A stretch of DNA of 64,000 nucleotides from H17-190 sp034435615 (GTDB lineage Bacteria > Chloroflexota > Dehalococcoidia > SM23-28-2 > HRBIN24), in NCBI GenBank assembly GCA_034435615.1, contig DAOTWZ010000019.1:44225-108224 (forward strand), written 5' to 3'. Below the pieces are notes generated by a model. The model was not told the origin of the DNA, did no database searches, and was given only the letters and a program-made list of their open reading frames with translations. Shown here in pieces: positions 42,587 through 50,730 of this stretch. Both the position numbers and the translations under genes were made by a program. The stretch's first letter is position 1, and each line of letters starts with the position of its first letter.

Positions 42587-42616
42587 ATTTTACAAATTTG
42601 CAATGCTCTGTGTCAA
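42587..42616 (-). promoter_or_regulatory. Strong promoter for rpsU
   Basis: Minus strand TTGACA (42616-42611), 18-bp spacer, TAAAAT (42592-42587), in a locally A/T-rich patch. Confidence 0.75.
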
Positions 42617-42652
42617 GGACTGTAACCCGGCGCAGGGGCCGCCCCGGGGCGG

Positions 42653-44431
42653 TCACGCCCCCTCCAGCTCCTCCGGCCCCACCGCTCCGTAGCCGGTGAC
42701 GGCGACGAAGAGCCGCAGCGCCGAGCGGTCCTCGCTGATGCCCCGCAGCGGCTGGGGCAGGAGATGGCGACGCAGGAAGAAGCGGGCCACCGCCGCCTTG
42801 CGGGCGGAGCCGCTGCGCCGCAGCTCTTCCCCCGCCTCCTCCAGGAGGAGGGCGGCCTGGGCCACGTCCGCCAGCAGCCCTGCCAGTCGCCGGGCATGGA
42901 GCTGTCGCAGCTCCTCGTCTGCCCTGGAGAGGAAGTCTATGGCCTCCCGGGCCTGCTGCCGCGCCTGGACTACCGCCTCCCTCAGGGGAGAGAGGAGGGG
43001 ATGGTCGGCCCCGCTCAGCGCCCGCTCCACGCGGGCGAAGAGGGCATCGTGGGCCTGGTCACGGGCGACGGCCCGCCACACGTCCAGGGCGACGATGTTC
43101 TCCGTCCCCTCCCAGATGGGGTGCACCTGGGCATCCCGGAGCTGACGGGCCATGGGCCAGTCCTCTATATAGCCGTTGCCGCCCAGGAGCTCCAGCCCCT
43201 GGCTGGCCAGCTCCACCCCCCGGCGGGCGGCCCGGAACTTGGCCAGGGGCACCAGGATGCGGTAGAGGCGGCGGGCCTCCTCATCGCCCCGGCGGCCGGC
43301 GTGGGCGTAGGCCTCGAAGACCAGGGCGGCGGCCGCCTCCACCTCCACCAGCATCTCCAGGAGGGTCTCCCGCACCAGGGGCAGCTCGTCCAGCCGCCGG
43401 CCGAAGGCCCGGCGGTGGGCGGCGTAGATGGCCCCCTCCAGGAAGGAGCGACGCATGATGCCCAGGGCCATGTTGGCCACCCCCAGGCGGGAGCCGTTGA
43501 CCATGCTCATCATGCGGTTGAGGCCGCGGGCCTCGGAGGCGCTGGCGCGGGGGCTGGAGAGGAGGTAGGCCTCGGCGTCCACGAAGTCCACCTCGGCGGT
43601 GGGGACGGAGCGGACGCCCAGCTTGTCCTTGATGCGCTTGACGACGATGCCGTTGGGGGAGCCATCGGCCCGCAGGGCGGGGACGAAGAAGAGGGCGATG
43701 CCGGCCAGCCCTTCCGGCGCCCCCTCCGGCCGCGCCAGGGTGACGATGGCCCTGGCGTCCACGTTGGAGCAGAACCACTTGGAGCCGTTGAGGAGCCAGC
43801 GCTCCCCGTCCGGGCGGGCGCGAGTGGCGATGCTGGAGAGGTCGGAGCCGCCGTCCACCTCCGTCATGAACATGGCGCCGTCCCAGGCCTCATCCCAGGT
43901 GGGGGAGAGGAGGTGGGGCAGGGCGCGCGCCTTGACCTCCGGCGGGGCGTAGCGCTCCACCAGGTCGGCCACGCCGCCGGTCTGGGTGGTGGCGCAGACC
44001 ATGCCGGTATCGCTCTGGCTCAGCAGGTAGGTGAAGGCGGCCACCAGCACCGGCGGCACCTCCTCGCCGCGGGCCCGCAGGCCGTAGGGGCCCTGCTCCC
44101 AGATCTCCCGCTTGTCCTCCAGGGCGAAGGGGTGGTGCACCACCCGGGAGACGTCCCGCCCCCAGCGGTCGTAGCGCTCCAGGCGGGGCGGGTTCTTGTC
44201 CAGCACCTCCGCCCGGGCGGCTATGGGGCCACCGCACAGCTCCCCCCAGCGCACCAGGTGCTCCTCCGCCCAGGCGCGTCGCTCCGCCGGCAGATGACGG
44301 TCCATGAGGGCGCGCAGATTGGGGTCTATCAGGTACCAGTTGAGGCCGATGGGCGATTCGAACCGGGAGTAGTCTATGGCAGCGGTCTCCCTGGCGCTCA
44401 CAGCTTTACCCCCTGCGGTGTCTCTACGCAC
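42653..44431 (-). CDS. Acyl-CoA dehydrogenase, AidB-like
   Basis: About 590 residues, longer than classical acyl-CoA dehydrogenases. An N-terminal extension reads SRFESPIGLNWYLIDPNL, then a helical domain, a middle domain with MTEVDGGSDL and LNGSKWFCSNVDA, and a C-terminal domain ending in a long helical tail. The catalytic Glu sits in IWEGTENIVALDVW. AidB homologues bind FAD and may protect DNA from alkylation, but others act as dehydrogenases. Starts at GTG 44431 (GAGG ten nt upstream) or GTG 44401 (GGGGG seven nt upstream); both are plausible. Confidence 0.9.
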   Translation of the reverse strand: MRRDTAGGKAVSARETAAIDYSRFESPIGLNWYLIDPNLRALMDRHLPAERRAWAEEHLVRWGELCGGPIAARAEVLDKNPPRLERYDRWGRDVSRVVHHPFALEDKREIWEQGPYGLRARGEEVPPVLVAAFTYLLSQSDTGMVCATTQTGGVADLVERYAPPEVKARALPHLLSPTWDEAWDGAMFMTEVDGGSDLSSIATRARPDGERWLLNGSKWFCSNVDARAIVTLARPEGAPEGLAGIALFFVPALRADGSPNGIVVKRIKDKLGVRSVPTAEVDFVDAEAYLLSSPRASASEARGLNRMMSMVNGSRLGVANMALGIMRRSFLEGAIYAAHRRAFGRRLDELPLVRETLLEMLVEVEAAAALVFEAYAHAGRRGDEEARRLYRILVPLAKFRAARRGVELASQGLELLGGNGYIEDWPMARQLRDAQVHPIWEGTENIVALDVWRAVARDQAHDALFARVERALSGADHPLLSPLREAVVQARQQAREAIDFLSRADEELRQLHARRLAGLLADVAQAALLLEEAGEELRRSGSARKAAVARFFLRRHLLPQPLRGISEDRSALRLFVAVTGYGAVGPEELEGA

Positions 44432-44482
44432 AGCATCGTATCCTCACCTGAACGTCAAGGTCAACAGGGGTTCCCGGGGCCG

Positions 44483-45130
44483 TCAGGCCTCGGGGCGGGC
44501 GTCCTCCGCCGGCACGGCCTCCCCAGGCTCCTCCAGGGCGGCGGTGATGCGCACCGGCTTACCCGTCAGCTCGCCTATGGCCTCCGCCACCTGGAGGGCC
44601 CGCTCGAACCCTTCCTGGACCAGCTCCTCCCGCTCCGGCACTATCACCTGGCCCACAGAGAGGCGCTTGCCGCTGGTCTTCACTAGGACGATCTCCCAGG
44701 CCCGTAGCTCGAAGGGAAGGGCAACGCCCCGCGTCTCCCGCTCCCCCAGCTCGTAGTCGGCCACCTCCAGGCGGTCTATCTTCCAGAAGGGGACCAGCTC
44801 CACCGTGCCCAGACCCAGCCCCAGCAGCCCCTGCTGGAAGCGGCCCGACTGCTTGGCCTTGTCGAACACCACGTGCGAGCCGAAGAGGGAGTAGACCAGG
44901 CCCATGCCGGCCAGGGGCGTGATGACGATGGCGGCCAGGAGGAGGCCCGCCGCCCCCGCCACCGGCAGGCGGTCCATGTTGAAGGCCAGGGCGATGAGGA
45001 GCCCCACGCCCAGGGCCAGGCCCAGGAGGGGGCCCAGGAGCCCCGCCCGCGACGGCCTGATGTCTATCCTCTCTGGAGTGATGATGCAGATGCGCCGGTC
45101 CAGCGGGACCACCCTGGCCTGCGCCGGCAT
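44483..45130 (-). CDS. Membrane protein of unknown function
   Basis: 215 residues. Two closely spaced hydrophobic segments (residues ~30-50 and ~57-80) separate a short N-terminus from a ~130-residue soluble domain rich in beta-forming stretches and ending in an acidic tail. No family is recognised; the layout resembles PH-like bacterial membrane proteins. ATG 45130 is preferred to GTG 45139, which would leave no room between the G-run and the start. It has two TATAAT boxes upstream and diverges from the P450 gene. Confidence 0.7.
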   Translation of the reverse strand: MPAQARVVPLDRRICIITPERIDIRPSRAGLLGPLLGLALGVGLLIALAFNMDRLPVAGAAGLLLAAIVITPLAGMGLVYSLFGSHVVFDKAKQSGRFQQGLLGLGLGTVELVPFWKIDRLEVADYELGERETRGVALPFELRAWEIVLVKTSGKRLSVGQVIVPEREELVQEGFERALQVAEAIGELTGKPVRITAALEEPGEAVPAEDARPEA

Positions 45131-45162
45131 GGCGATCACGCCCCCCTAGGCAGGTCTCTTCC

Positions 45163-45185
45163 ATTATAAGGCCTGGCCCATTATA
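45163..45185 (-). promoter_or_regulatory. Two tandem TATAAT boxes
   Basis: Minus-strand TATAAT at 45185-45180 and 45168-45163, each within CATTATAA, 17 bp apart; -35 boxes are weak. They could be alternative start points for the membrane-protein gene, or one box may serve as a binding site. Confidence 0.45.
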
Positions 45186-45212
45186 AATCTTGGCGCGCGC
45201 TAGGTTAGGGCA

Positions 45213-45241
45213 TTGACAGGCCAGGGAGGCGGCCTTAAAGT
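45213..45241 (+). promoter_or_regulatory. Sigma-70 promoter for the P450 gene
   Basis: TTGACA (45213-45218), 17-bp spacer, TAAAGT (45236-45241), followed by AGGAAGGGGG before ATG 45276. Confidence 0.6.
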
Positions 45242-45275
45242 TTCACTACTACAGGAAGGGGGACGGTGGTTCTGC

Positions 45276-46538
45276 ATGGGCATCAGCCTGAGCGAGATAG
45301 ACCTGCTGGACCTGGACAACTTCGTCCAGGGGGTGCCCCATCACTGGTTCCGCCTGCTCAGAGAGGAGGCCCCCGTCTACTGGCACCCCACGCGGGAGGG
45401 GTCCGGCTTCTGGGTGCTGACCAAGTACCATGACTTGGTGGCCGTGTCCATGGACACCGCCACCTTCTCCTCCGCCCGCGGCATCACCCTGCCGGACCAG
45501 CAGTTCTTCGCCGGCCAGTACCTGATGATGATCACCACCGACCCGCCCCGCCACACCAAGCTGCGGCGGCTGGTCAGCCAGGGCTTTACCCCCCGCATGG
45601 TCAGCCGTCTGGAGCCCAGCATCCGCCAGATGGCGGGCGCCCTCCTGGACGCCGCCATCGCCAGGGGGCAGTGCGACTTCGTCACCGAGGTGGCGGCGGA
45701 GCTGCCGGTGCAGGTCATCGCCCAGTTCCTGGGCGTCCCCCAGGAGGACCGCCACGCCATCTTCCACTGGACCAACCAGATACTGGGCGCCGGCGACCCC
45801 GAATACAGCGGCCTGGAGAGGCTGGACCACCCCAAGACCCCCGAAGAGGTGGAGGCCATCAAGGCGAAGCTGCGCCAGGTCATCGGCGGGGCGGCCCGCT
45901 CCATGGCCGCCTACCTGGACCGCCTGGAGGCGGAGCGCCGCCAGCAGCCCCGGGAGGACATCGTCACCGTCTTCCTGAACGCCCAGGTGGACGGCGAGAG
46001 GCTCAGCTACGAGGAACGGCTGGCCCAGTTCATCCTCCTGGCCGTGGCTGGCAACGAGACCACCCGCAACCTCATCTCCGGCGGCCTGCTGGCCCTGCTG
46101 GAGCACCCGGACCAGATGGAGCGGCTACGAGGAGACCTCTCCCTCCTCCCCACCGCCATCGAGGAGATGCTGCGCTGGGTCTCCCCCGTCCTCTACATGC
46201 GGCGCACCCTCACCCGGGACACGGAGGTGCGGGGCGTCACCATGAAGGCGGGCCAGAAGGTGACCCTCTGGTACGTCTCCGCCAACCGGGACGAGGAGGT
46301 CTTCCCCGAGCCCGACCGCTTCGACATCACCCGCACCTCCAACGACCACGTGGCCTTCGGCGCCGGCGGCCCCCACTTCTGCCTGGGGGCGGCCCTGGCC
46401 CGCCTGGAGGCCCGCGTCCTGTTCGAGGAGCTGCTCCGCCGCCCCTACGAGGTGGAGCTGGCCGGGCCGGTGGAACGGCTGCGCTCCAACTTCATCAACG
46501 GCATCAAGCACATGCCCGTCCGCTTCCGGCCCCGCTAG
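45276..46538 (+). CDS. Cytochrome P450, CYP124/125-like
   Basis: 420 residues, soluble bacterial P450. The I-helix reads LAVAGNETTRNLISGG, the K-helix ExxR is EEML(R), and the heme loop FGAGGPHFCLG supplies Cys369. The one-residue-longer heme loop (GGPH) and AGNETTRN are typical of CYP124/125/142-type enzymes, which hydroxylate terminal carbons of sterol side chains or branched lipids. No ferredoxin or reductase is adjacent. A role in preparing alkyl chains for the CoA pathway here is inference. Confidence 0.94.
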   Translation: MGISLSEIDLLDLDNFVQGVPHHWFRLLREEAPVYWHPTREGSGFWVLTKYHDLVAVSMDTATFSSARGITLPDQQFFAGQYLMMITTDPPRHTKLRRLVSQGFTPRMVSRLEPSIRQMAGALLDAAIARGQCDFVTEVAAELPVQVIAQFLGVPQEDRHAIFHWTNQILGAGDPEYSGLERLDHPKTPEEVEAIKAKLRQVIGGAARSMAAYLDRLEAERRQQPREDIVTVFLNAQVDGERLSYEERLAQFILLAVAGNETTRNLISGGLLALLEHPDQMERLRGDLSLLPTAIEEMLRWVSPVLYMRRTLTRDTEVRGVTMKAGQKVTLWYVSANRDEEVFPEPDRFDITRTSNDHVAFGAGGPHFCLGAALARLEARVLFEELLRRPYEVELAGPVERLRSNFINGIKHMPVRFRPR

Positions 46539-46550
46539 GCGGCCCTCTCG

Positions 46551-46579
46551 TTGACACTACAGGGGGGCAGGTTTACAAT
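46551..46579 (+). promoter_or_regulatory. Near-consensus promoter for the Trm112-like gene
   Basis: TTGACA (46551-46556), 17-bp spacer, TACAAT (46574-46579); a leader of about 27 nt ends in GGGGAGG. Confidence 0.75.
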
Positions 46580-46612
46580 GCCGGGCGACCGCCGCGGCAG
46601 CGGGGAGGCCCC

Positions 46613-46804
46613 ATGCGCCGAGACCTGCTGGAGATCCTCGTATGTCCCGTATGCAAAGCGCCCCTGGAGCTGACCGTCGAGGAGGAACAGGGGCCGGAGA
46701 TAGTGCGGGGCCAGCTCACCTGCAGCCAGTGCGGTGAGCGCTACCCCATCGAGGACTCGATACCTAACCTGCTGCCGCCCGAGCTACGCCAGGCCGGCCA
46801 CTGA
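46613..46804 (+). CDS. Trm112-family small zinc protein
   Basis: 63 residues. Starts RRDLLEILVCPVCKAPLEL; the pairs CPVC (residues ~11-14) and CSQC (~40-43) would bind one zinc. Ends RYPIEDSIPNLLPPE, the conserved Trm112/YcaR finish. Homologues activate methyltransferases or serve unknown roles. ATG 46613 follows GGGGAGGCCCC. It is followed after 18 nt by a small membrane protein. Confidence 0.93.
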   Translation: MRRDLLEILVCPVCKAPLELTVEEEQGPEIVRGQLTCSQCGERYPIEDSIPNLLPPELRQAGH

Positions 46805-46822
46805 CCGGGAGGTGCCGAAGGT

Positions 46823-47047
46823 ATGCAGAAGACACAACTGACCGGGGCCATCATCATGGTCGTCTCCGTCTTCCAGATGGTGCTCTTTCTGTGGGCGGTG
46901 GCCCGCCGCAGCTACATGGCGCTGGCCCTGCCCGTGATGGGGGCCCTGGCCGCCGTCTCCGCCCTCGCCTTCTGGATCGGCTGGACCCTCTTCACCAGCG
47001 AGGGCGAGGAGGAAGAGTCCCTGGAGGAGATGGCCGAGACGGGCTAG
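46823..47047 (+). CDS. Small two-helix membrane protein, unknown
   Basis: 74 residues with two hydrophobic segments (about 7-26 and 32-56) and a very acidic tail (EGEEEESLEEMAE). ATG 46823 follows GGGAGGTGCCGAAGGT. It is likely co-transcribed with the Trm112-like gene. The stop codon shares CTAG (47044-47047) with the convergent folK stop. No family is recognised. Confidence 0.75.
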   Translation: MQKTQLTGAIIMVVSVFQMVLFLWAVARRSYMALALPVMGALAAVSALAFWIGWTLFTSEGEEEESLEEMAETG

Positions 47048-47544
47048 GGGCGTTCCCAGCCCGGCCCCGCCACCAGCGCCACCCCCTCCCTCCCCACCCC
47101 CTCCAGCATCCCTTCCACCGTCTCGCCCGTGACGGGGTGCCTCACGCCCGGGGCCAGCTCCGCCAGGGGAACCAGGACGAAGGCCCGCTCCCCCAGGCGA
47201 GGATGGGGAACCTCCAGCCCCGCCCCCCGCACCACCCGGTCGTCGTAGAGGAGGATGTCCAGATCCACGGGACGCGGCCCCCAGCGAGGGCCCGGCCGCC
47301 GCCCCAGATCCCTCTCGATCTCCTTCAGCGCCCGCAGCAGCTCCCGCGGCGGCAGCTCCGTGACCAGACGGCAGACGGCGTTGTAGTATGGGGCCTGGCC
47401 CGGCGGGCCGCCCACGGGCGCCGTCTCATACAGAGAGGAGACGGCCTCCACCCGGCCCAGGCGCGACAGCAGGGCCAGCGCCCGCTGCAGGTTGGCCAGG
47501 CGGTCGCCCAGGTTGCTGCCCAGCCCCAGGTAGGCCACCGCCAT
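47044..47544 (-). CDS. folK: 2-amino-4-hydroxy-6-hydroxymethyldihydropteridine diphosphokinase
   Basis: 166 residues. Pyrophosphorylates the pterin before condensation by FolP in folate synthesis. N-terminus YLGLGSNLGDR, SSLYETAPVGG, then the signature RWGPRPVDLDILLYDD with the metal-binding Asp pair, and VPHPRLGERAFVL. It is last in a minus-strand run folP, thioesterase, thioesterase, folK. folB is not seen nearby. Confidence 0.96.
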   Translation of the reverse strand: MAVAYLGLGSNLGDRLANLQRALALLSRLGRVEAVSSLYETAPVGGPPGQAPYYNAVCRLVTELPPRELLRALKEIERDLGRRPGPRWGPRPVDLDILLYDDRVVRGAGLEVPHPRLGERAFVLVPLAELAPGVRHPVTGETVEGMLEGVGREGVALVAGPGWERP

Positions 47545-47554
47545 GGCCGGGGCT

Positions 47555-47974
47555 TTACCGCTCCTTGACGATGGCGAAGACCATATCGGCCCGGGCCAGC
47601 AGGCGGCCGTCCCCGCAGCGCACCTCCGCCTCGCCGTAGGCGCGGTCGGCGTGGAGGGCCACTACCCGCCCCTCCGCCTCCAGCCGCTCCCCGGCCCGCG
47701 CCGTATCGTAGAAGACGACGCTCATAGCGATGGTGGGGTGGGGGCTGCGCCGCCGCACCTCGGGGCCGCCCCGCAGGGTGGTGAGGGCGCGGCCCAGGGT
47801 GGAGTCCATCATGGTGGCCAGGACACCGCTGTGGACGCGGCCCCAGCGGTCCAGGTGCTCCCGGTCCGCCACCAGGGCCAGACGCACCCTTCCCTTCTCC
47901 TCCTCCACCAGGCGCACCCGAATGAAGCTGGCGAAGGGGGCCTCCAGCTCCCGCTCCAGCGGCGGCCGCTCCAT
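47555..47974 (-). CDS. PaaI-like hotdog-fold thioesterase
   Basis: 139 residues. The hotdog core HLDRWGRVHSGVLATMMDST matches the PaaI pattern (HxNxxGxxHGG...D) with Ser replacing one Gly. ATG 47974 sits 2 nt after the stop of the neighbouring thioesterase, so the two are translationally linked. They likely form a homo- or heterotetramer hydrolysing acyl- or aryl-CoA. It is more divergent from the family pattern than its neighbour. Confidence 0.88.
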   Translation of the reverse strand: MERPPLERELEAPFASFIRVRLVEEEKGRVRLALVADREHLDRWGRVHSGVLATMMDSTLGRALTTLRGGPEVRRRSPHPTIAMSVVFYDTARAGERLEAEGRVVALHADRAYGEAEVRCGDGRLLARADMVFAIVKER

Positions 47975-47976
47975 CA

Positions 47977-48399
47977 CTACCCCGACCGGCCCTGGGGGAT
48001 GACGAAGGTGAAGCGCCCCTTGGCGATGACGCCGCCGTCGGGGTGGCGGCGCGCCTCCGCCTCGGCGAAGGCTACCTGACGGCCCCGTCGTAGCACCCTC
48101 CCCTCCACCAGCAGCCGGTCGCCGGGGCGGGCGGCGGCCAGGTAGCTCACGTTCATCTCCACCAGCAGGGGGCGGGCGCGGTCCTCCAGCTCCCACCCCA
48201 GGAGGGTATTGACGGCGATGGCCGTCGCCTCGTCCAGGAGGGTGGCCATGGCGCCGCCGTGCATTACGCCCAGGGGGTTGGTATGGTGGGGTGCCACGTC
48301 TATGCGGAAGCGGACCACCCCCTCCTGGCCGTCCTGGAGCTCCGCCCCCACGTAGCTGATGAAAGGACTGACGAAGCGCTGGAGTTCCTCTAGGCTCAC
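47977..48399 (-). CDS. PaaI-family hotdog thioesterase
   Basis: 140 residues. Core APHHTNPLGVMHGGAMATLLD carries the expected Asn-Gly-HGG and the acidic helix residue. GTG 48399 overlaps the folP stop (GTGA). Such enzymes release CoA from stalled thioesters, which fits the CoA-rich metabolism of this genome better than folate synthesis; placement inside the folate cluster is unusual. Confidence 0.9.
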   Translation of the reverse strand: MSLEELQRFVSPFISYVGAELQDGQEGVVRFRIDVAPHHTNPLGVMHGGAMATLLDEATAIAVNTLLGWELEDRARPLLVEMNVSYLAAARPGDRLLVEGRVLRRGRQVAFAEAEARRHPDGGVIAKGRFTFVIPQGRSG

Positions 48400-49265
48400 C
48401 TCGCTACCTCCTGGTGCCGCCAGCCGCGGACGATGGCATCGGCCATGCGGGCGACGCGCGCCATCTCCTTCACGTCATGGACGCGGACGATGTCCGCCCC
48501 CTGGGCGATGGCCAGGGCCACCGTGGCCGCCGTCCCCTCCAGCCTCTCCTCCACCGGCAGCCCCCCTAGGACGAGGCCTATGGTGGACTTCCGGGAGGTG
48601 CCCACCAGCAGGGGCCGGCCGCTGGCCTCCCGCAGCTCCCCCAGCCGCCGCAGCATCTCCAGCGCCTGCTCCGGCTGCCAGCCGAAGTTGAAGCCCGGGT
48701 CCAGGATGACCATCTCCCGGGGGAGGCCGGCCTCCTCCGCCAGGCGAAGGCTCTCTCGCCAGCCCGCCAGCACGTCCTGGACGACGCCCCGGAAGGGGCG
48801 CCCCCGCTGATTGTGCATGGCCACCACGGGGACGCGGTAGCGGGCGGCCAGGGGTGCCATCTGAGGGTCGTGGCGCAGGCCGTGGATATCGTTGATGAGG
48901 GAGGCCCCAGCCTCCAGGGCGGCCTGGGCCACCGCCGCCTTGTAGGTGTCCACGCTGACGGGTATATCCAGCTCCCGGGAGAGAAGCCTCACCGCCGGGA
49001 CGACCCTGCGCAGCTCCTCCTCCAGCGGGACGGGCTCGAAACCGGGGCGGGTGGACTCTCCCCCCACGTCCACGATGTCCGCCCCCTCCTCCCGCATGCG
49101 CAGGGCGCGGGCGACGGCGGCGGAGACGTCGTAGCCCAGGCCATCGCCGGCGAAGGAGTCGGGGGTGACGTTGATGACCCCCATGATGTAGGTGCGCTCG
49201 CCCCAGCGGAACTCTCGCCCGCCGATGACGATGGGCTGAGGCTGTGGCTTCCCTGTCCGGTCCAT
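48396..49265 (-). CDS. folP: Dihydropteroate synthase
   Basis: 289 residues. Condenses pterin diphosphate with p-aminobenzoate. Motifs in order: MGVINVTPDSFAGDG (residues ~28-42), ADIVDVGGESTRPGFEPV, SVDTYKA, INDIHGL, DPGFNFGW and GTSRKS with the sulfonamide-site Ser-Arg-Lys. All catalytic loops are intact. GAGGAGG abuts ATG 49265 with almost no spacer, so initiation may be inefficient. Confidence 0.97.
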   Translation of the reverse strand: MDRTGKPQPQPIVIGGREFRWGERTYIMGVINVTPDSFAGDGLGYDVSAAVARALRMREEGADIVDVGGESTRPGFEPVPLEEELRRVVPAVRLLSRELDIPVSVDTYKAAVAQAALEAGASLINDIHGLRHDPQMAPLAARYRVPVVAMHNQRGRPFRGVVQDVLAGWRESLRLAEEAGLPREMVILDPGFNFGWQPEQALEMLRRLGELREASGRPLLVGTSRKSTIGLVLGGLPVEERLEGTAATVALAIAQGADIVRVHDVKEMARVARMADAIVRGWRHQEVAR

Positions 49266-49304
49266 CCTCCTCGCTCCTGGGCCGCGCCCTCGCTCGCGGT
49301 GGAG

Positions 49305-49335
49305 AGGGGGCGCCGTCTCGCCGGCGTCGCCCCCT
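49305..49335 (-). terminator. Hairpin after the amidase gene
   Basis: AGGGGGCG (49305-49312) pairs with CGCCCCCT (49328-49335), with extra GCCG/CGGC pairing in the loop. It lies 1 nt past the amidase stop and separates it from folP. Confidence 0.6.
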
Positions 49336-50730
49336 TCAGAGGGGCGGCGCCCGCCGGTGCCAGTCGGTGGCCTGCTGGTAGGCGTGGGCGGCCCGCAACA
49401 CCGTCCCCTCCTCCCACCACCGCCCCACCAGTTGTAGCCCGATGGGCAGCCCGGAGCGGGTGAAGCCGCAAGGGAGGGAGATGGCGGGCTGCCCGGTGAG
49501 GTTGAAGGGGTTGGTGTTGCGGATGAGGGCCATGGTGGTCTGCACCTTGCCGCCCTCCTCCAGCCCCGGGGCCGGGATGCGAGTGGTGGGGGTGGCCAGC
49601 AGGTCTATCTCCTGGAAAACCCAGCCCCACTCCTGGACGAGGGCTCGGCGCAGCCGCTGCGCCTGCACATAGGCGACGGCCGGATAGACGACGCCCATCT
49701 CCAGACGCAGACGGACGTCCTCGCCGTAGTCCTGGGGCCGCTCCCGCAGCCAGTTCAGGTGGTAGGCCAGGACCTCCGGCACCATGATGGCCGCCACCGT
49801 CTGGGCGAGGAGCTCCGTGTGGGGCAGGGAGACCTCCCGCACCTCCGCCCCCAGCTCGGCCAGCAGCTCCACGGCGCGGCGGACGGCCTCCGCCACCTCC
49901 GCGTCCGTCCCTTCGAAGAAGTGCTCGCGGGGGACGCCCACCCGCAGCCCCCGCACCCCTCCCCCTAGCTGGGCGCGGTAATCGGGCACGGGGACGTCGG
50001 CGGCGTAGATGTCCCGGCCATCGGGCCCGGCGATGGCCCCCAGGACGATGGCGCAGTCCTCGGCGGTGCGGCACATGGGCCCCACGTGGTCCAGCGACCA
50101 GGCGAGGGGGATGACGCCGTGGAGGCTCACCCGTCCGTAGGTGGGCTTCAGTCCGGTGATGCCACAGAGGGCGGCCGGCAGGCGAATGGAGCCGCCGGTG
50201 TCGCTGCCCAGGCTGGCCAGGCACTCCCCGGCCGCCACCGCCACCCCGGAGCCGCCGCTGGAGCCGCCAGGGATACGCTCCAGGTCCCAGGGGTTGCGGG
50301 CTGGCCCGTAGTGGGGGTTGACGTTGGTCCCCCCGAAGGCGAACTCGTGCAGGTTCAGCTTCCCCAGGAAGACGGCCCCCGCCTCCCGCAGGCGGGCCGC
50401 CACGGTGGCGTCTTCCCGGGGCACCCGCTCGGCCAGGATGCGAGAGCCGGCGGTGGTGCGGACGCCCGCCGTGTCGATGAGGTCCTTGAGGGCCATCGGT
50501 ATGCCGTGGAGGGGGCCGCGGCGCTGGCCGCGGGCCAGCTCCTCCTGACGCTCCCGGGCGGTGGCCAGCGCCTCCTCCCCGGTGACGGTGATGAAGGCGT
50601 TGAGGCGAGGCTCCAGGGCCTGGATACGCTCCAGGCAGGCCTCCGTCAGCTCCACCGGCGAGAGCTCGCGGCGCTCCAGGAGGCGAGCGGCCTCCGCCAC
50701 GGTGAGGGTGGTCAGCTCCTGCGCCTTCAC
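49336..50730 (-). CDS. Amidase-signature-family hydrolase (GatA-like, probably not GatA)
   Basis: 464 residues. The Ser-cisSer-Lys triad is complete: Lys in MALKDLIDT, Ser in PGGSSGGSGVA and Ser in LGSDTGGSIR. The C-terminus lacks the GatA-specific tail (DAYY region), and no gatB or gatC is adjacent, so a general amidase is more likely than Glu-tRNA amidotransferase. GTG 50730 has GAGGAGGGGCC upstream and overlaps the M67 gene by four bases. Confidence 0.9.
   Translation of the reverse strand: MKAQELTTLTVAEAARLLERRELSPVELTEACLERIQALEPRLNAFITVTGEEALATARERQEELARGQRRGPLHGIPMALKDLIDTAGVRTTAGSRILAERVPREDATVAARLREAGAVFLGKLNLHEFAFGGTNVNPHYGPARNPWDLERIPGGSSGGSGVAVAAGECLASLGSDTGGSIRLPAALCGITGLKPTYGRVSLHGVIPLAWSLDHVGPMCRTAEDCAIVLGAIAGPDGRDIYAADVPVPDYRAQLGGGVRGLRVGVPREHFFEGTDAEVAEAVRRAVELLAELGAEVREVSLPHTELLAQTVAAIMVPEVLAYHLNWLRERPQDYGEDVRLRLEMGVVYPAVAYVQAQRLRRALVQEWGWVFQEIDLLATPTTRIPAPGLEEGGKVQTTMALIRNTNPFNLTGQPAISLPCGFTRSGLPIGLQLVGRWWEEGTVLRAAHAYQQATDWHRRAPPL

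Noticed and set aside
42653..44431. Classical short-chain acyl-CoA dehydrogenase
   Set aside because: Length near 590 residues and the N- and C-terminal extensions fit the AidB-like group better.
45671..46612. An upstream extension of the Trm112-like gene through the P450
   Set aside because: Out-of-frame P450 sequence; the real gene starts at 46613 with its own promoter and ribosome site.
49336..50730. Naming the amidase gatA
   Set aside because: The catalytic triad is shared by the whole family; no gatB or gatC nearby and the GatA C-terminal region is missing.
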